Shown here: piece after piece, positions 42,943 to 49,982 of the stretch
Position numbering within the stretch: position 1 is the stretch's first letter
Layout of the letters: each line of letters opens with the position of its first letter
From: Thioalkalivibrio sp. ALMg11
GTDB lineage: Bacteria; Pseudomonadota; Gammaproteobacteria; Ectothiorhodospirales; Ectothiorhodospiraceae
Assembly (NCBI RefSeq): GCF_000377905.1
Contig: NZ_KB898874.1
Location: 124,001-188,000, forward strand
Direction of reading: 5' to 3'
DNA: 64,000 nucleotides
Position numbers and translations under genes: made by a program
The notes under the pieces: model-generated
Database searches by the model: none
What the model was told of the DNA's origin: nothing
What the model saw: the letters and a program-made list of their open reading frames with translations, nothing else

Positions 42943-43171
42943 TGAAAATAACGAGCGCGAGGAATTACAAGAGCAAATCCAACGGAAAGAGGAAGAGCTA
43001 GCATTTTCTATTTATGAAAAACAAAAGCAGGAACAGCTAGAAAAATTCCGAGCGAAGAAGGAAGAGCCGCCGAAGCTCACCGGCGTGCGGCGCTCTAAAC
43101 TCAGTCAATGTGATAAGAAACGCATTATCCACGAATTCGGCATTGATGTTTACAACGAGTTGCCACTGTAA
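42935..43171 (+). CDS. Small coiled-coil protein with scaffold-like C-terminal tail
   Basis: A 78-aa, highly charged protein: predicted coiled coil (about 5-45), then KKRIIHEFGIDVYNELPL at the end. The last 26 residues align with the end of the next gene's product: both have RS, a Lys near the middle, then I-x-x-x-G-I-(D/E)-x-YN-(E/Q)-LPL. AGGAG precedes the ATG. The layout recalls SaPI CpmB, a short protein sharing the capsid-binding end of the helper's scaffold; that parallel is inference. Confidence 0.6.
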   Translation: MLDENNEREELQEQIQRKEEELAFSIYEKQKQEQLEKFRAKKEEPPKLTGVRRSKLSQCDKKRIIHEFGIDVYNELPL

Positions 43172-43182
43172 CAGGAGAGAAA

Positions 43183-43791
43183 ATGGAAGAGTACGCACAA
43201 GAAGAATTTAACAACGAAGAAGAACAACAGCCCTCCCTAGAAGAATTGCGGGACATGTTGGCAGACCGCGAAGCTGAGCTAGAGAAGGTCCGGGATGCTT
43301 TGCATAATTCAAATGAGGAGGCGAAAACCAAGCGCCTCAAACTTAGGGAGCGCGAGCAAAGCCTTGCCGATAGTGAAGCTGCCGTGTCTGAATATCAGAA
43401 AGAGTTGGCCCAATATCAAGACAAAGTGGGCAAGCTAGACCAGGAATCCAAACAACACCTAAAGTCAGCGGAGATTGCCACAGCCATCGCTCAGCATCGG
43501 GGCGTGCCTGAATTGCTCCGCCCTGCCTTGGAGCAAATGGCGAGCGTTGAAGATGGCGCGGTTGTTATTAAGGGCCAGCCGGTTGAAGAGTATGTTGCTT
43601 CGATGAAAGAGAACCCAACGTTCTCTGGTGCCTTCATGGGCCGGGGAATGAGTGGTGGTGGACTGAAAAGTACAACGCCTTCACATGGCCCAAAGATTCC
43701 AACAAAGCCACGCAGCCAAATGACAAACCAAGAAAAGGAAGCTGTAATTACACAGCACGGAATTGAAGCCTATAATCAGCTACCGCTATGA
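43183..43791 (+). CDS. Phage scaffolding-like protein
   Basis: A 202-aa protein: acidic N-terminus, long coiled coil (about 18-95), then AIAQHRGVPELLRPALEQMA, VEDGAVVIKGQPVEEYVASM and FSGAFMGRGMSGGG, the pattern of tailed-phage scaffold/GP20-like proteins, and a C-terminal tail EAVITQHGIEAYNQLPL shared with the preceding gene. The stop overlaps the sigma4-like gene start (ATGA). A scaffold without any capsid gene fits a satellite that redirects helper assembly. Confidence 0.6.
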   Translation: MEEYAQEEFNNEEEQQPSLEELRDMLADREAELEKVRDALHNSNEEAKTKRLKLREREQSLADSEAAVSEYQKELAQYQDKVGKLDQESKQHLKSAEIATAIAQHRGVPELLRPALEQMASVEDGAVVIKGQPVEEYVASMKENPTFSGAFMGRGMSGGGLKSTTPSHGPKIPTKPRSQMTNQEKEAVITQHGIEAYNQLPL

Positions 43792-43940
43792 CTACTACAG
43801 CAAAACAAGAGCGGGCTACAGTGTTGGCGCTTCGAGAGCAGGGCCTAAAATATAGGCAAATTGCCAAGCTGTTAGATTTGCCGATAGGCACAGTTAGAAG
43901 CCGAATTTTTCGAGCGCGGAACGAGAAAAATGGCGAGTAA
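43788..43940 (+). CDS. Stand-alone sigma-70 region 4-like HTH, 50 aa
   Basis: A 50-aa protein starting MTTTAKQERATVLALREQG. Residues 21-44 read KYRQIAKLLDLPIGTVRSRI then FRAR, which matches the sigma70 region 4 helix-turn-helix (the IA..L..P.GTV.SR..RAR pattern). It overlaps scaffold-like (ATGA) and terminase-like (11 bases) genes, so translation is coupled. There is no region 2, so it is not a full sigma factor; it may guide RNA polymerase or bind DNA at packaging sites. Confidence 0.7.
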   Translation: MTTTAKQERATVLALREQGLKYRQIAKLLDLPIGTVRSRIFRARNEKNGE

Positions 43941-44406
43941 GCCTAGGGTGTCAGGGAAGCTCACCCCGGAGAAGAAACAGAAGGTTGTTGAGTTGCTATC
44001 GCAGACAGGTAACTTGAGTGCTTGTGCTGCCGAAGTGGGTTTGAGCCGAGACACCATTTATCGCGCTATGCAACGGGATGAAGAGTTTGCAACCCGCATT
44101 GCACAGGCGCGGGACAAAGCCTCGTATGAAGTCGAACGTGAGATTAGACGGCGCGGACTCGAAGGCATTTCTCGCCCTGTGTACTATCAGGGAGAGATTA
44201 TCGGGGAGCAGAAGGAGTACAGCGACAAGTTATTGTTGGCTATGGCAAAGGCTAACATGCCGGAACGCTACTCGGATAAGCAATATCAGGTTATCGACCA
44301 CTCGATTAAAGTGGAGAATTCAGCGAAGGTGAAGCTAGCTAATCTTCTCGGAATTGAAGAGGAAGGTGTCACCATAGATTCGCAAGATGCTGATTATAAG
44401 AAATAA
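43930..44406 (+). CDS. Phage terminase small subunit-like protein
   Basis: A 158-aa protein with an N-terminal homeodomain-like HTH (GNLSACAAEVGLSRDTIYRA) and RDEEFATRIAQARDKASYEV, then PVYYQGEIIGEQKEYSDKLL and MAKANMPERYSD, all typical of phage small terminase subunits. No large terminase follows. In satellites a private small subunit redirects the helper packaging motor to satellite DNA. It overlaps the sigma4-like gene by 11 bases and is the last gene of the rightward module. Confidence 0.75.
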   Translation: MASKPRVSGKLTPEKKQKVVELLSQTGNLSACAAEVGLSRDTIYRAMQRDEEFATRIAQARDKASYEVEREIRRRGLEGISRPVYYQGEIIGEQKEYSDKLLLAMAKANMPERYSDKQYQVIDHSIKVENSAKVKLANLLGIEEEGVTIDSQDADYKK

Positions 44407-44466
44407 ATAAGAGACAAATTCGGCACTCAAAGGGACGTAAAACCTACCTTAAAACCTCTCAGGCTT

Positions 44467-44850
44467 TCATTCGGCAGGCCACGTTCTTTCAATTACGAAC
44501 GTTTCGCCATACTTTTCTTTATTCCTATCCGCGATATCTCTTACCTGAGAGCTTGGAATAAGTCGAAAATTATTTACAGCCTTGCAATTATTGTATGTTC
44601 CGCGCATCTCCCGTGAGCTGATATGGTAGCCTCGATTCTGCGCTTGCTGCCTCACCGTTGCATTACAATATTCGTTTATGCGCTCCCAGTGCATCATGTA
44701 ATCCGAAGAACTTCCTGAAAGAAATTCGGATTTATCAATAATCTCGTAATAACTATATGTTGGTGCGCTTGACTTGGGGCTCGTAGCGTTACACCCAACT
44801 AGAAAGAATAATAAAGCCAGATAGAATGCTGCGCCAGATAAAAGCTTCAT
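44467..44850 (-). CDS. Small lipoprotein, function unknown
   Basis: A 127-aa protein. Start at 44850, with AGGGG upstream, gives the lipoprotein signal LLSGAAFYLALLFFLVGCNA, Cys in LVGC. The frame is open 38 codons further upstream, but that would bury the signal. Two more cysteines in the mature part; no family recognised. It is unlike the 39719 lipoprotein in sequence but similar in size and position at the edge of the element. Confidence 0.65.
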   Translation of the reverse strand: MKLLSGAAFYLALLFFLVGCNATSPKSSAPTYSYYEIIDKSEFLSGSSSDYMMHWERINEYCNATVRQQAQNRGYHISSREMRGTYNNCKAVNNFRLIPSSQVRDIADRNKEKYGETFVIERTWPAE

Positions 44851-44969
44851 TAGTGCCCCTAAGTGATAGGTCAAAAGATGCCTCGTTCTTCGAGAACGAC
44901 GCCTATTGCTCTTTTCGTAATCTAACAAGCCGAAGAAGAATAGAAAAGCCATAAGCATCACCAAAGGTC

Positions 44970-46343
44970 TTATGGCGCCCTGCGGGTATCAGGCACGCTT
45001 TCTGCGTTTTCGAGACACGCAGCGGCCCTCCCCCAAAGGATTGGAAGAGAAAATCCCTCAGATACGCTCACCGTAGCGCTGAGGGCTCGCCCGTCCACTC
45101 TCACGCTACAAGCACCTTCCAGGTGCGCAGCCCAAGCGTCCAGCGCCTTGCGCTTGTCCGCGTCGTAGCCGTGCTGGTTGTACACCGCGAGAATGCCTTG
45201 CTTCACATGGCCTATGGTGGCTTCGCTCACTTCATCCAAGAAGCCGAGCATAGCGAGCCCCGTCCGCATGGTGCGGCGCAAGTCGTGCGGCCTCCATGCC
45301 TCTCCCTTCATCCCTAACGCATCCGTATAACGGCCTACGGCCTTACTGAGAGCATTAACCGTTAGAGGCTTGCCCGGTACGGCCTCGAACACATAGCCCG
45401 TGGCCTCTGTGGCTCTCCTTGCCTGTAGCCTTTCAGCCTCCTCCCGTGCCTCTTCCAGAAGGGAGAGGGCCAGCGGAGAGAGCGGGACAGTGTGGCTAGA
45501 GTCTGTCTTGCCTCTACGGCTTGCCGGAATGGTCCAGACGCCCTCTTCCACTTCGTCCCAACGCATCCCGGCCACTTCCCCCGGCCTTTGCCCGGTCACA
45601 AGCGTTAGCTTCAAGGCCAAAGCCGTAAGCCTACGCATCCCGCAGCCTTCTACCGAGTACCAGAAGGCCCGCATTTCAGCGTCAGAGAGGACGCGAGCGC
45701 GTTGCACGTTGGCTAGGACGTTCTTCTTGCCCTCTGCCCGGATGTTCTTCGGCTTGATGCCAGCTGCCGGGCTCTGGTCCAGGTATTCCCGGTCTAGACA
45801 CCAATCAAAGAAGCCCTTGGTGTACACCAGAAGATGCCGCGCAGCCGTTGGGGTGTTGGTGGCTTTCTTCTCCACCATATCCAGCACGTCCCGACGCCTC
45901 ACGTCCTTAACGTTCAGGCCACCAATAGCAGGCACTACGTCGTTCTCGAAGTATCGGGCTATTGCCTTCTCGCTGGGTCTCCCCCGGTAGAGGCGCAGAT
46001 AGTCAGGGACGGCATCCGCTACGGTGGGCTCGTCCTTTTTCTTCCTGCGGGCTTCGTCCCTCTCCTTTTCGCGCTCTTCCCGTACCTGCTGAGGGTCGCG
46101 CCCTTCCTTCACAATCTCGCGGGCTTTGAAAGCCTCTTCACGCCGTGCCTTCTCTAAGGCGAGTTTTGGGTAGTGCCCCAGGTGAATGAAGCGGCGCTTA
46201 CCTTCGGGAGAGGTGTACTGCTGGAAGAATGAAATGCGCCCCTTGGCCGTCACCTGTACCCCGAAGCCTGAGCGGTCCCCGTCAAAGAGGCGGTAGGGCC
46301 GGCCCGTTGGCTTGATTCCATTTAACTGCTTAACCGTCAGCAT
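44970..46343 (-). CDS. int: Tyrosine recombinase, P4-type integrase
   Basis: A 457-aa integrase catalysing insertion at tRNA-Asn. N-terminal DUF4102-type domain (LFDGDRSGFGVQVTAKGR, FIHLGHYPKLALEKARREEA), core-binding domain (about 105-205), catalytic domain with Arg in TGQRPGEVAGMRWDEV, HDLRR in WRPHDLRRTMRT, His in IGHVKQGILAVYNQHGY and nucleophile Tyr in the same segment. It reads away from attR; five copies of the putative arm site lie directly before its start, which would let integrase control its own expression. Confidence 0.95.
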   Translation of the reverse strand: MLTVKQLNGIKPTGRPYRLFDGDRSGFGVQVTAKGRISFFQQYTSPEGKRRFIHLGHYPKLALEKARREEAFKAREIVKEGRDPQQVREEREKERDEARRKKKDEPTVADAVPDYLRLYRGRPSEKAIARYFENDVVPAIGGLNVKDVRRRDVLDMVEKKATNTPTAARHLLVYTKGFFDWCLDREYLDQSPAAGIKPKNIRAEGKKNVLANVQRARVLSDAEMRAFWYSVEGCGMRRLTALALKLTLVTGQRPGEVAGMRWDEVEEGVWTIPASRRGKTDSSHTVPLSPLALSLLEEAREEAERLQARRATEATGYVFEAVPGKPLTVNALSKAVGRYTDALGMKGEAWRPHDLRRTMRTGLAMLGFLDEVSEATIGHVKQGILAVYNQHGYDADKRKALDAWAAHLEGACSVRVDGRALSATVSVSEGFSLPILWGRAAACLENAESVPDTRRAP

Positions 46344-46354
46344 GGCTCTCTCCC

Positions 46355-46422
46355 GTAGTGGCTCCCGTAGTGCCTAACTTGGGTGCCGTAGTGCCTTTTG
46401 TAGTGCCTTTCCGTAGTGCCTA
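46355..46422 (+). repeat. Putative integrase arm-type sites, right array
   Basis: Copies of GTAGTGCCT begin at 46367, 46388, 46400 and 46413, plus a variant GTAGTGGCT at 46355. The 12-13 base periods (46355/46367, 46388/46400/46413) match the left array. They lie in the integrase promoter region. Confidence 0.7.
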
Positions 46423-46540
46423 ATTGTGCTACAGGCTGACCAGGAAGGCAACGGAAAGAGAGTGTAAGTGTTTGGTGGCGAGTTAGTTTTTGGGAAATGG
46501 TCGAGAGCGGGAGAAACGGCCTGAAGCAGCGCGGAAGGTC

Positions 46541-46586
46541 ACTGTTAATCACTAGGTCGGCGGTTCGAGCCCGTCCCGGGGAGCCA
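46541..46586 (+). repeat. attR core: 46-bp direct repeat, right copy
   Basis: Exact copy of the tRNA-Asn 3' end (38815-38860), without the 5' half, so it is not a functional tRNA. It marks the right boundary of the element. The 154 bases between the arm array and here show no gene. Confidence 0.93.
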
Positions 46587-46593
46587 GATACAG

Positions 46594-46628
46594 AAAAAGG
46601 GCCAGGTCATTGCGACCTGGCCCTTTTT
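46594..46628. terminator. Displaced native tRNA-Asn terminator, bidirectional
   Basis: A perfect 15-bp stem (46594-46608 and 46614-46628) with a 5-base loop and A/T ends on both sides. Before insertion it would have followed tRNA-Asn by 7 bases; it can also end the leftward cytochrome operon. Confidence 0.88.
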
Positions 46629-46651
46629 CGTGGTGCGTATTGCGGAGCCGA

Positions 46652-47569
46652 TTACTCGGGATCGTGTTCGATGGGCTCCAGAGAACCGATATAGATCGCG
46701 ATGGCGCGGCGATCGGCATCGGTCAGGTGGGCAGTGCCGTGGTCGATCACGTCGGCCATGCCGCCGCCTGCAAAATCGCCGTCGCGGGTCAGGCCCATCT
46801 CCAGATAGCGCGCGATATGCCGCTCCCCCCAGCGTCCGATGCCGGTTTCGCGATCCGGGGTGATATTGGAGGCAACGTCCCCGTCGGGCAGTCGGGCGCC
46901 GGCCCCAATGCGCTTGAGGTCCAGACCACCGGTCCGCGTCCGCGGGGTATGGCACTCCATGCAGTGTCCAAGGGCGTTGGCGAGGTAGGCCCCACGGTTC
47001 CATTCGTCCGACTGGTCGGGGTCAGCCTCGAAGGTGCCCGGTTCGAAATGCAGCCACTTCCAGCCCATCAGGGATGAGCGGAACTGGGCATACCAGACCA
47101 GGTCATGCGGGGTGTTTTCTCGAGCGACGGGCTCCACCTCGGACTGCAGGAAGGCCCACAGGGCTTCCACGTCTCGCGGCTGCATCTTTGTGTACGACGT
47201 ATACGGAAAGGCCGGATAGTAGTGGCGTCCGTCCGGGCTGCGGCCTTCGAGCAGCGCGCGCTTGAAGTCCTCTTCCGACCAGTCCCCGATGCCGTGTTCC
47301 GCATCCGGGGTGATGTTCGGACCATAGAACGCACCAAACGGGCTCTCGATCGCACGCCCGCCGGCCAGGAATTCCTTGTCTTCGGCCGTGTGGCAGGTCA
47401 CGCAGCCACCGGCTCGCAAGACGTACTCACCGTAGGCGATCTGCTCGTCGGTACCCGCGGACGGGTCGTGCTCGCCAATCTGCACCCCTGCCTGCACCGT
47501 GGCCGCCGATCCAACCAGAAAAAGGGCTGACAGACAGGCTGTCAGCCCCTTGTTGCGAACTGCCGCCAT
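46652..47569 (-). CDS. Periplasmic diheme c-type cytochrome
   Basis: A 305-aa secreted protein: signal peptide ending near VQA, then two class I cytochrome c domains with heme motifs CVTCH (N-terminal half) and CMECH (C-terminal half), each with a following NITPD-type segment. This resembles the cytochrome subunits of alcohol/gluconate dehydrogenases and related diheme carriers. It starts 3 bases after the cytochrome c'-like gene, so they form an operon. The electron donor is unknown. Confidence 0.85.
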   Translation of the reverse strand: MAAVRNKGLTACLSALFLVGSAATVQAGVQIGEHDPSAGTDEQIAYGEYVLRAGGCVTCHTAEDKEFLAGGRAIESPFGAFYGPNITPDAEHGIGDWSEEDFKRALLEGRSPDGRHYYPAFPYTSYTKMQPRDVEALWAFLQSEVEPVARENTPHDLVWYAQFRSSLMGWKWLHFEPGTFEADPDQSDEWNRGAYLANALGHCMECHTPRTRTGGLDLKRIGAGARLPDGDVASNITPDRETGIGRWGERHIARYLEMGLTRDGDFAGGGMADVIDHGTAHLTDADRRAIAIYIGSLEPIEHDPE

Positions 47570-47572
47570 GGA

Positions 47573-48040
47573 TCACTCGCGGCGGAAGTCGTCGTGGCAG
47601 GCCTGGCAGGACTGTCCGAGGTTGCGAAAACGAATGGCGTATTCGCCTTCGTCACCGGCTTCCACGGCTGCGTGCAGGGCCTCGGCGGCCTCCACGGTGT
47701 CATTGGAGAGCTCCTCGAAGCGCTCCCAGTCGCCCCAGATCTCTTCCTTGGCATCGGTGTCCGGGAAGTCGCTTCCCTCGGGGAAGAGGCCCGGGATGTC
47801 CTGACTGAGCGCCACCAGCTGACTGGTATGCATCTCGAGGTTGTCGCCGAACTCGGCGCCGTCCACGACCACGGCGGCAATCGCGCCCACGTTGCCACCA
47901 ATGGCGCGCATCACACCCTGGCGGTAATCGATGGTGGCCTCGTGTTCATCGAAGGCGTGAACGGTACTGCCGGCACCCAGCCCGAGGGTGAGTGCGGCGG
48001 CCACGGAGGTGGCGGTAATCAGGCGTGCGACGTTCTTCAT
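47573..48040 (-). CDS. Cytochrome c'/c-556-like class II cytochrome
   Basis: A 155-aa secreted four-helix cytochrome with a single heme motif CQACH near the C-terminus, the class II arrangement. Signal peptide MKNVARLITATSVAAALTLG followed by cleavage near VHA. GGGAGG precedes the start at 48040. Members bind NO or carry electrons. The pairing with a diheme cytochrome suggests an electron-transfer unit. Confidence 0.85.
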   Translation of the reverse strand: MKNVARLITATSVAAALTLGLGAGSTVHAFDEHEATIDYRQGVMRAIGGNVGAIAAVVVDGAEFGDNLEMHTSQLVALSQDIPGLFPEGSDFPDTDAKEEIWGDWERFEELSNDTVEAAEALHAAVEAGDEGEYAIRFRNLGQSCQACHDDFRRE

Positions 48041-48249
48041 GGTGCTTCCTCCCTGTAACAAACAAGAATTCGCCGATATCGGGCGAATCGGATATTCAAG
48101 GTCACTATAGACGGACGAATGGCCCAATTTCCATGAGCGAAAATGATCACCGTTAACGGACGCGGGTTTTTCCGATTGACCACATTCCCTGCGCGGGGTC
48201 CACGGACAAAGCCGGTACAATCGAACGACCCCCACTACGCGCTAAAAAG

Positions 48250-48921
48250 ATGATCGCAAACTCCGATGACCCCACCGACGAGACGGCCCTCCGCGAGGCC
48301 ATCATCTACACCGGCATGGAGACCAATCGGCGCGGGCTCAACCAGGGCACCTCGGGCAATATCAGCGTGCGCTGCGGCGACGGCATGCTGATTACGCCCT
48401 CGGGCATCGCGTACGAGGCGCTGCAGCCGGACGACCTGGTATATGTCGATGCGGGCGGACAATGGGCGTCGGGCCGCAAGCCTTCCAGCGAGTGGCACTT
48501 CCATCGCGCCATTCTGCAGGCGCGACCGGAGCTGGGAGCCGTCGTCCATGTCCATTCCGTCCATGCCAGTGTCGTGGCGATCCAGGGCCGCGACATCCCC
48601 GCGCTGCACTACATGATCGCCGCCGCCGGCGGGAACTCCATCCGTTGCGCCCCGTACGCCACGTTTGGAACGGAGACCCTCTCGCAGCTCGCGGTGGCGG
48701 CCTTGCAGGACCGCACGGCTTGCCTGCTCGCAAATCACGGGATGATTGCCACCGGCGCGGATCTGGCGCGCGCCCTGTGGCTCACCGAGGAGGTTGAACT
48801 CCTGGCTCGGCAATATGTGCTGAGCCTGCAGATCGGAGGGCCACAACTGCTGGACGACGCGGAGATGGATCGCGTCCTGGAGAAATTTCGCCACTACGGG
48901 CCGCAGCGCGACAGGGATTAG
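48250..48921 (+). CDS. Class II aldolase/adducin family protein
   Basis: A 223-aa zinc aldolase related to L-fuculose- and L-ribulose-phosphate enzymes. NQGTSGNISVRCGDGMLITP binds substrate phosphate; the metal histidines are in VVHVHSVHASVVA and LLANHGMIATG; the catalytic Glu is in KPSSEWHFHRAIL. No sugar-kinase or transport genes are adjacent, so the substrate is unknown; disposal of methylthio- or deoxy-ribulose phosphate is one possibility. No clear ribosome site precedes the ATG. Confidence 0.8.
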   Translation: MIANSDDPTDETALREAIIYTGMETNRRGLNQGTSGNISVRCGDGMLITPSGIAYEALQPDDLVYVDAGGQWASGRKPSSEWHFHRAILQARPELGAVVHVHSVHASVVAIQGRDIPALHYMIAAAGGNSIRCAPYATFGTETLSQLAVAALQDRTACLLANHGMIATGADLARALWLTEEVELLARQYVLSLQIGGPQLLDDAEMDRVLEKFRHYGPQRDRD

Positions 48922-48943
48922 GCACGCGCAGACAGCGCCACGC

Positions 48944-49498
48944 TCAAAGACCGGGGGTGACACCTTCCCCATTGGCCAGCGGCGCCGAGAGCGGCGCGAA
49001 ATCGACCCGGTCGCGGGTTTCCAGATAGTGCTGCAGGGCCCAGGTCACCGACGGGAAGGCCCGCTCTTCCGGCAGCTCGTCGAAACGGAACAGGCCGACC
49101 TCTTCCGATTCAGGCCCCGCGGCAATCGCATCGCTCAGCAAGCGCGCCCGATAGATCATCTGCACATGCCCGATGTGCGGGACACTGTAGACGCCCAGCA
49201 ATTGATCGATTTCCAGATCGGCCCGTGCCTCCTCCCAGGCCTCGCGGCGGGCACCCTCGGCCGGGCTTTCCCCCTTTTCCATGAACCCTGCCGGCAGGGT
49301 CCAGAAACCCTTGCGCGGCTGAATGGCCCGGCGGCAAAGCAATACGCGGTCTTCCCAGATGGCCACGCTGCCGACGATGATTCGCGGGTTTTCGTAGTCA
49401 ACGAAGCCACAATGGTCGCAGACTCGCCGGTCACGATCATCGCCGTCCGGGATGTGGTGGTGGAAGCTGGGGGTCAGACTGGGCTGATTGCGACTCAT
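48944..49498 (-). CDS. Nudix hydrolase with N-terminal zinc-ribbon remnant
   Basis: A 184-aa Nudix protein related to NADH pyrophosphatase-like hydrolases. RVCDHCGFVDYENPR forms the CxxC of a small zinc-ribbon, followed by a Nudix box starting at GFMEKGESPAEGARREAWEE. The substrate is unknown. It converges on the aldolase gene. Confidence 0.82.
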   Translation of the reverse strand: MSRNQPSLTPSFHHHIPDGDDRDRRVCDHCGFVDYENPRIIVGSVAIWEDRVLLCRRAIQPRKGFWTLPAGFMEKGESPAEGARREAWEEARADLEIDQLLGVYSVPHIGHVQMIYRARLLSDAIAAGPESEEVGLFRFDELPEERAFPSVTWALQHYLETRDRVDFAPLSAPLANGEGVTPGL

Positions 49499-49640
49499 GG
49501 CGGTACCGTTAGGGGCGTTAAAGTATTAAATACAAAGTCCTACGGCGTTACGCGGCACGCCGCATGGTCGGGCTCGAACACGCGCCGGTGGCCGCGGTCC
49601 ACAATAGAGGTTCGCGCACCGAGGCAGTACAGAGGGGATC

Positions 49641-49961
49641 ATGACCACACGCACACGCTTTACCGTCGGTGAGCTCATTCACCATACCAAGTTCGATTAC
49701 CGGGGTGTGATCGTCGATGTGGATCCGGTGTACGCCGGGTCGGACGAATGGTACGAAACCGTGGCCAAGAGCCGCCCACCCAAAGACCAGCCGTGGTATC
49801 ACGTGCTGGTGGACGGCTATGCGCACAGCACCTATGTGGCCGAACGCCACCTAGAGCCGGATACCCGCGGCGATCAGATCGAACACCCCGCCCTCGGGCA
49901 GTTCTTCGATCGCTTCATGAACGGCCGCTACTCGCGCCACGGCGATCCCGGCGCTCACTAA
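49641..49961 (+). CDS. hspQ: Heat shock protein HspQ
   Basis: A 106-aa HspQ/YccV-type protein; in E. coli it binds DnaA and acts as a Lon specificity enhancer. TVGELIHHTKFDYRGVIVDV, the DEWYE segment and PWYHVLVDGYAHSTYVAER are typical. The 142-base upstream region contains an AT-rich stretch (49519-49540) but no clear heat-shock promoter that I can assign. Confidence 0.92.
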   Translation: MTTRTRFTVGELIHHTKFDYRGVIVDVDPVYAGSDEWYETVAKSRPPKDQPWYHVLVDGYAHSTYVAERHLEPDTRGDQIEHPALGQFFDRFMNGRYSRHGDPGAH

Positions 49962-49982
49962 CCCACAACCGCAGGGAAGACC

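Larger units (their letters stand above)
38815..46586. mobile_element. tRNA-Asn-integrated phage satellite-like element, about 7.7 kb
   Basis: Bounded by an exact 46-bp repeat of the tRNA-Asn 3' end. It is visibly more AT-rich than its flanks and has short genes. Gene content: secreted-protein gene with internal stop, lipoprotein, control region, TV-Pol-like polymerase, PD-(D/E)XK nuclease, HTH-like protein, two proteins with a shared C-terminal tail, sigma4-like HTH, small terminase-like protein, second lipoprotein and integrase. No capsid, portal, tail, lysis or large terminase gene is present, so it cannot form particles alone. A satellite of a helper phage is the best reading; a decayed prophage remnant is the alternative. 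Confidence 0.85.

Noticed and set aside
46355-46422. CRISPR-like array
   Set aside because: Units are 9 bases with 3-12 base gaps, and the same motif occurs at the other att end. Integrase arm sites fit better; no cas genes are present.
46541-46586. Second tRNA-Asn gene
   Set aside because: Only the 3' 46 bases are present; there is no 5' acceptor strand or D arm. It is the attR copy.
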